From Isoetes taiwanensis (lineage: Eukaryota > Streptophyta > Lycopodiopsida > Isoetales > Isoetaceae), in NCBI GenBank assembly GCA_021234155.1, contig JAJEKV010000032.1:7596736-7660735 (forward strand): 64,000 nt of DNA. The letters run 5' to 3'. A program made the position numbers and the translations under genes. Below, piece by piece: positions 57,771 to 64,000 of this stretch (position 1 is its first letter; each line of letters begins with the position of its first letter). The notes below the pieces were generated by a model, which was given only the letters and a program-made list of their open reading frames with translations, had not been told where the DNA came from and made no database searches.

Positions 57771-60700
57771 ATGTCGTCTGCGCCATTTTCGACGGATAGA
57801 AGACGCAGAATTCCCGGCAATCACATTCGTGGGATGAATCACAGAGGTAGAAATTTTGAGCCTCCAAGAACAACGAGTTCTGATGGGATAGATTCCTTTA
57901 GACAGGACCCAGAAGCGAATTCTTCGCATGGTCACAATTGGGTAGCTAAAACAGTAGCAGGAAGCAAATCGAGGATTTTGAAAGAGGACCATCCAGTTTT
58001 CAGAGGATCGAAAAACGAGCATCCATTCTCTACAAAGGCTCCAGAAGAACCACACAAGCATAGCAGTGGTACCTGGAGGGCTGAGAACCTCAGTTCTGTT
58101 TCACAGCCCATTACTTTAATTAGAATGGAGGAATCGGGTGTTGGCAGTCTTGCTAATCCTACTGAATATGCGGGAATTAAAAAGGATTATGTACACTCAG
58201 ACACCCAAGAGGAAAGGGTTAATTCGGGATTGAAACTTTGTTGGGGAGTTTATAGCAGAGGACTGCTCTCACAGGAAAATGAAGATTATTTGGGTCCCAG
58301 CATCATTGGAACATGTCCAGACATGTGCCCTAGTAGGTTTACTCTATCTTTGTGTTATGGTACTAGATAAGCTATGTGGATTTATTGTGTTTGCTTTTGG
58401 CCGATGCATTAGGCTTCTCGTTACCTATTCTGTTTAGCTTCAGTTGGTATTGATATGTAAAATTATCTGTGTTTGGTATGGCATTGTTGCTTCATTATTT
58501 CAAAAAGTTACTGTGCTAAGATGTCTATAAGACTTCCAATCTGCTCTCTATAGCCCAGATCAATATTGCCCATTGAAAGTGATACTACTGCTCCTGATAT
58601 TCTCTTATCCGCATCACTTTTAAACAAGCAAGGTCTTTTGTAAACTGAGAAAAGCATGACATTTTTTGCTTCCAGCTATATGGAAGTGTTACGTTAAAAA
58701 ATTTTCAGTGCAGATTGTTGTCCTTGGGAAGGCATAACACCCATCAGCCTATTATATTTAGGAAGAAGAGATGTCCGTTTTCAATGGCCAAGGGATAATT
58801 AAAGCTTTCAAATGAAGAATTGTAGCAACCATGGATAATAAAGAGAAAAGATGCTCTAGAACTGTCGGGAAGGTGGCTAGTATGGTAATCATAAATTTTC
58901 TCTCTATTTCATCCCCATCCCTTTATCTACTAAAGGAAAAAATTGCACGTAAGGGGCACAAAAAATGCTCCATTAGAAATAGCTTGTGTATGGGATCGGC
59001 CTGATTGTGGCTTGCTCTGAGGAATTTATTTGGTTTATGGCTGTTATGTTTTGTATCTAGATCCCGCAGCGGGTTGTGCCTAGTTGATTAATTGAATCTG
59101 AAAACTTTTACCTGCTATAAATTTTAGTTAAAGAGCGGGAGCAGAGGGAACGTTTGCAAGATTTGGCAATCTTTGAGCGTGTGAATGGTAATCCGAGGAA
59201 GACATCAAGGGACTTGGCCGTTAAGAAGGTAAGCTTTGCATTTTTAGCAGAAGTGGATCAGTTCCCAGTGTAGGAGCCTCTTAGAAATTGACATGGATAT
59301 ATTTTGAGGGGTAGTAACTCAGCCAGTAGTACTCAGCCATTTTGCCGAAATCAGCTCAAATGTAAAGGTTGTCAATTTGCATAGGTGTTTGTTTCTTGTA
59401 GCCAATCCGTCCTAACGACCGTTCAGTTTCTTGGCCGATGTTAACATTGTACTTGTCTATAGGACCTCATAGCTGCAAAAAATGATGTTATAGCAACTTT
59501 TGTTCTCCTTTAGATGTATCACCACCCTTTGATGCTTGTTTTATTGACTGATTTTGTTATCCACAACTTTAAACCCCAATGTATATGTGTGTTACTAGAG
59601 CGCCAAATTATAGTTGAGAATATTTCTAGGAAGCCAGATCAAAGCATGCCATTTTGATGAAGCAAAAGAGGCATTTCAAATCATGATGTCACAGATCCAA
59701 TCAACGGGCTGGCTTATCTAACTAGAAAAAACACATTAGTTTCTGGTTATTCAAAGGCTTTAGCTGCTGTTACTGTTCATTGAATCCATTTATTATAGTT
59801 TTGCAGGACATTGTCGGTCAAAGAGCTGGCACAGAGGGATGTCCGTCCATTATTAGTGCTATCCAAGACATTGCAATACTTGTTAAAGTTTCTGGATCAT
59901 ACGGAGTATCAATTTGAATTACGGCATGATTTCCTCTCTGACCGAATGAGAGCTATACGTCAAGAGCTTGGTATGCAACGCATTACAAACAGAGACGCCA
60001 TCAGTATCCTTGAACAAATAGTATGAGTATGACTCTGAAAGTGTCTTTTCTTCTTAGATGCATTTTCAAAAAGAATGGTTGCCCCGTATATTTTAAACAT
60101 TGCTTGATAGCGTTTTGCGTCATGAATACATTTTCTGGCATCTGCAGGTGCGCTTTCATATACTATCAGAACATGAACTGCGTAAGACAGAGTCCCTGTG
60201 TCCCCACCGGCATCTTAATTTGGAACAACTTTCTAAGGCCCTTTTGAGCCTTTTAGACATTTACTTAAAGAATGAGGATGGATATGAGAACCAACCAGAA
60301 TTTTATTCTTATTATATTCTCTTAAACTTGAAACAGGTAACTTCTTAGGCTTTTCGAGCTAATGTTTAGTTAGGAGAAACAATCTAGCAATGTCATAATG
60401 GCATATATATATTTCATATGGTTTTCAGGTGCAGCAATTATCAATTTGGTTTCGTACAGTAAACCCACTCCTGCTCAAGACACGTGAGATGCAGTTTGCA
60501 AGAGCAGTTCTAAAGTCTGTAACATCTTTGCCTTCCCTTGCTTTCTTAAAAAAGGAGATAATCATTATTTAATAAGGTGGTTACATCTAAATGATGGGCC
60601 CACTGGTGTTTTGGATTTTAATTCAGTAGAAAATATATTTCTTACTTTTTCTGTATAGTTTATTTCCTGCCAGATCTTTTTTGGAATCTCAATTTTAGGA

Positions 60701-61801
60701 TACCCTGCCACTAGGATTTCCTGTCACTAGAATACCTGTGGACACACCTATGCTTGTGTAGCATTCATGCACGCCTGTGGACTATATTTAACTCGAGGAA
60801 ATTTAAGTTTGGCCCTCCATCAGCAGAATTCAAATTCTAGAGCCGGTGATGAGGATCATTACTTTGAACTGCTAATTGCTAAATAGTGAACCTTGGGTTT
60901 CGTTTTATTTTGCCATGCGCTTTCATGTGTTCTTATTAAATAATCTAGTTTTTTCTTCCTTTTAAGTTGGTCTTTCTACCTTGAGGTGGGGTGGCTATAT
61001 TCTTCCTGTGTTCACGTGCATTAATATAATATTTTGCTCTTTTCTAGGTCTTTCCATCTCAGGAATTTTTATTTGTTCTTTCAACTGATAAAGGAGGCGA
61101 CTTATCTTCAAGCATGCCTTATGGAGCTCTATTTCAATGAAGTGAGTTAGAAACCCTAAAAACAAGATGTGTACATTATTAGTAATACCGTAAATACAAA
61201 GAGACAGCTGGTGAAGAATTGCTGGAGAACTATGGAAGTTCTTTTTTTCTGCATTGATGATGAGCATTCTTTGCTTGTCCAACAAGTTTGTGTAGATAGG
61301 ATTTGCTTCTTTGAAATTACCAAGAAAAGTAATACAACGTGAAGACATAAAAAAACGTGCAATACAGATGCCATTACAATTTTTGATCTAAAAAATTCGT
61401 TAAATGCACGCAAGAATTAATGTTCCTGGTGGCCTGTCTTTTGTAGGTACGTGGTTTTGCGTTATCGATGATTAATTATGGTGGCTATAAACTGCATTCC
61501 TATTCCATTAAGCATCTGGCTTCATCTTTCCTAATGAGGGCGAGTCACGTTCCTATTTTATTTTTTTCCCTTTCTGGTCTTAGCTGTTCTTACCTATTCT
61601 TAATGGACACAGGAGGAGGATGCTCAAGATTTTTGCAAGCGCCATGGGCTTCTCGTGACCCTAGGAACTAACAATGTTCTACAAGTTGTCGTTAAACAGA
61701 CGGAGTGGAAAACTCCAGAAGCAAAAGGTGAATATTTATGCCTTGCCATTGATGAGAAGCGACATCAGTCTTATCTTGAAGAGGTTTTGAAGATCAGATA
61801 G
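57771..61801 (+). CDS. SAC3C: SAC3/GANP family protein (SAC3C-like), eight exons
   Basis: Proposed exons: 57771-58332, 59128-59228, 59799-60020, 60148-60336, 60429-60514, 61048-61141, 61447-61539, 61613-61801. They join in frame to 511 codons and a TAG. The long exon 1 encodes a polar N-terminus and ends at GTCPDMCP, the signature opening of the SAC3/GANP domain. KEREQRERLQDLAIFERVNG, KKFCRTLSVKELAQRDVRPL, HDFLSDRMRAIRQELGMQ, EEDAQDFCKRHGLL and EWKTPEAKGEYL follow. Family members act in mRNA export and ribosome or transcription-coupled complexes at the nuclear pore; the short form without extra domains matches plant SAC3C. Splice sites are GT-AG, except intron 7, which may use GC (AGG|GCGAGT). 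Exon 3 needs the acceptor TATAG|TTTTGC, not the later TTGCAG. The start is the first ATG of an open 199-codon frame. It looks intact. Confidence 0.87.
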
Positions 61802-63000
61802 AAGAAATTTCTCTACACGTTCTTAAGAAACTTATTCTGCATGGGAGTTGAAAGGCAAAGTTATGTTCGAAATATGTAAACCATCTTGGTGCCAACATTT
61901 TCTTCGCCAGCTGAAATATATATTGAAAGCAAAATGTCCAATGTAATTGGCATTGGCCTTCGCTAGATGAATGAGATTTATATGGAACATATTCAGCTTC
62001 AAGAAGAACAGACGCCACAAAAGATGGAGATAAGATGTATTGCTGAATTTGTGGAAGACACTGATCGAAGAGGCATACAAATGCACAACCAACTTGACTC
62101 TAAGTGATCATGTCATGTCATGCTCTTTGATACTGGAATTTGAAGTCTTTTTTTGGAGTTCCTTATACAAATTTGAGCATCTCTTGGGTATCTATCCAGT
62201 CGTATAAATGTACAGATAATAGGTGAAAAGGAGGCCAACTTATCCATCTTGAAGGAGCAAAAGGGACCAGAAAGAAGACCAAGCTGAGTAGTTTGTGGCA
62301 TGGTAGAAGTAGGTATATGACCAGGTTTGCAGATGACAAGACTGCTTGCTTGCCTGCTCAAGAAGTTGAGCACCTAAAGAGAGGAATGTAAATATCCCAA
62401 ATGGAGCTTGCCAGAAAGAGCCAATTAAAGAGAAACCACGAAGGACACGCACGAACAGAAATGGATGTGCTTACATATTATGTAAAGCCCAGTCATTTAT
62501 TAATTTCGTCATTTAAACATATTATTAAGTGACAACATTTTGGACACATCAGATATACTAGAATGAATACAAAGACTAGAATGATTACGACAAATGTAAA
62601 TGCAAGTTAAATGCCAATATGTGCCACCAAGTGGCAAATATTATTTTGGCGAATGCTATGCAAAACTTTTCTTGCCTCGCCGTTCTTGAATTCACATTTG
62701 TGTGCTTGAATACCCACGTTTACCAATCCTGCTTCGCATTCTAATAATCTTGCCACAGATTCGGAGTATTTTACCCCACATTCAAGCTATTTCACTTGCA
62801 GAATCTCTTTTAACTTACATTCACATTTTAAGAATTGCAATTTAGGTTGTCAGGTGGGTTGAGTTCTGTCCATGCAACCAGTGGCACTGTGATGATACGA
62901 GTTTCACTTCTTAAAATCAAGAAGAGGATGATTTAACTTTCTTAGCAAAAACTAGCACAAGACCAAAGAATGGAGGTAAAAAAAAAATGATAAAGGTAAT
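61802..63000 (+). other. 3' flank of the SAC3 gene
   Basis: It likely begins with the 3' UTR. No clear poly(A) signal can be singled out. No further coding domain is seen; frames on the minus strand lack recognisable content. Confidence 0.5.
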
Positions 63001-63003
63001 AGA

Positions 63004-63261
63004 GTGCCAAATCACGAAAGCAGCAAGCGAAAGCCCAAAAGCAAAAATAGTAATGTTGCAGAACAAGAAGCTTCCCTAAAGGACGAAGATGAGAGTGATA
63101 CTGAAAGCAGTATGGCAGTTTGTGATTTAAGTCATCAGTCTGGTCTTGGAAATGACTTTGTGATCGGTGTATGGGATGATGATGACTCAGAAGAAGATGG
63201 ACCAAATGAGGCATTTTATTTCCATCAATTTTTGCACACTAGTGGAAAGAAGTCCTTATAG
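63004..63261 (+). CDS. Acidic, low-complexity ORF, unidentified
   Basis: An 85-codon frame with a basic start (NHESSKRKPKSKNSN) and acidic middle (DEDESDTESS, then WDDDDSEEDG) ends at FYFHQFLHTSGKKSL. It may be an exon, since an A run and no typical start context precede it. The composition suggests a nuclear protein segment. I do not recognise the family. Fragments at 63320-63650 may belong to the same decayed gene, but the frames do not join. Confidence 0.3.
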   Translation: MPNHESSKRKPKSKNSNVAEQEASLKDEDESDTESSMAVCDLSHQSGLGNDFVIGVWDDDDSEEDGPNEAFYFHQFLHTSGKKSL

Positions 63262-64000
63262 ACCTAGATAATAAGAGCTTATTCTTGCTTCACTTAAAGC
63301 TCTGATTGCAAAAGTTGATTTGATGGAAGCGAACATTGTTACTGTCGACATAGATACTTGGGAATGGGTTATAGATTTGACAGAGACTCATCTGATGACA
63401 AATTGTCCTGATTGGTTCGAAGAGCTTCATCAAGTCATTCAAGACCGATCCATCAATGGCATTCAATCTGGATGGCAAAATTCCTCGAAGAAGTCTGGTT
63501 AGATTGCAATGCACACATTCCAGCAGAAATTCAGGTGTCTCTAAACTTGAGAATAAAGCAAAACGATGCATCTTCATGGTCATTGTGTGGAACGTAAGGA
63601 TTATTGCCTGCTTGATGTATGCAGCAGCTGATCTGTTTCAGCCCCCATAAGAGACCATGCTTTGGTCAGTTTTGCAGGGAACGGTGGCAGAAAATACACA
63701 TGTTGCATCCATGGAAGAGAATAGACATGGTGTTACCCCATCAAGGACCTGCTCATGTCCTGCCTAGGAGGAATGCCAGAAGGCACAAACCCACCACCAA
63801 ATGGTTGGCGTGGAAGAACCAATCTGCCAATCTTGCTCTTTTAAAACCTCAGTCAACAAGTTGGATAAAGACCTTAATAATATCTTATTGCTCCTATGAG
63901 AAATCCAAATCCAAATCCAAATCCAAATTCAAATGGCTCCTATGACAAACCCAATGATTATAAATATCTCAGCCTAATAGCCTAATATTAAGGTCAGAAG
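63262..64000. other. Right edge: weak coding traces and a hexamer repeat
   Basis: Short open segments at 63320-63502 and 63456-63650 give no recognised domain. An (AAATCC)n-type repeat lies at about 63901-63936. Nothing else is supported. Confidence 0.4.

Noticed and set aside
1-64000. CRISPR arrays, bacterial operons or phage genes
   Set aside because: No regular spacer-repeat pattern, ribosome-binding sites or compact gene order; content is typical of plant nuclear DNA.

Overview
The window reads as nuclear DNA of a land plant, dominated by decayed mobile DNA. The evidence is a plant-type 18S rRNA fragment, two plant-style LINEs with a DUF4283-like first ORF, Ty3/gypsy polyproteins, and one well-preserved intron-containing host gene of the SAC3/GANP family. 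No organelle or bacterial features were seen. Clade cannot be settled by eye; a repeat-rich seed-free plant or gymnosperm would fit, but that is inference.

Layout. 1-1.7 kb: minus-strand LINE with an L1-type ORF1 and the start of an endonuclease. 1.8-4.9 kb: short repeats, an exon-like remnant and a 243-bp inverted-repeat element. 4.86-10.67 kb: a near full-length but mutated minus-strand LINE (ORF1, ORF2, poly(A), probable target duplication). 14.1-16.2 kb: gypsy pol fragment. 16.6-18.25 kb: 5'-truncated plus-strand copy of the same LINE with a clean 10-bp target duplication. 19.2-25.8 kb: non-coding pyrimidine-rich element A. 25.8-35.1 kb: AT-rich spacer with duplicated blocks, unassigned exon-like pieces and GC-rich hairpins. 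35.3-41.6 kb: element B, same architecture as A but in minus orientation, inserted in a 315-bp tandem repeat. 46.9-54.9 kb: gypsy element whose gag zinc knuckle is split by a 4.6-kb composite insert beginning with an antisense 18S rRNA fragment and continuing into a LINE ORF1 fragment. 54.9-57.7 kb: orphan exons including a SHPRH-like helicase exon. 57.77-61.80 kb: intact eight-exon SAC3 family gene. 61.8-64 kb: its downstream flank and weak coding traces.

Most notable result. Elements A and B each have the order X1 - long body - Z1 - X2 - short segment W - Z2, where X1=X2 and Z1=Z2 and the Z1/X2 boundary shares 2-3 nucleotides. That is the split-direct-repeat (A1-body-B1A2-B2) layout known from PAT/Ngaro/Kangaroo-type tyrosine-recombinase retrotransposons. 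Neither encodes a recognisable protein. Both have a TATA-like box with an ATCGGCGT motif 31-32 bp downstream, a hairpin at the X terminus, a row of small hairpins in W, and strong pyrimidine bias on the X-to-Z strand. Element B is a single insertion, because its empty site is preserved in neighbouring copies of the tandem repeat. A competing reading is a transposed dimer of a full-length element and a deletion derivative.
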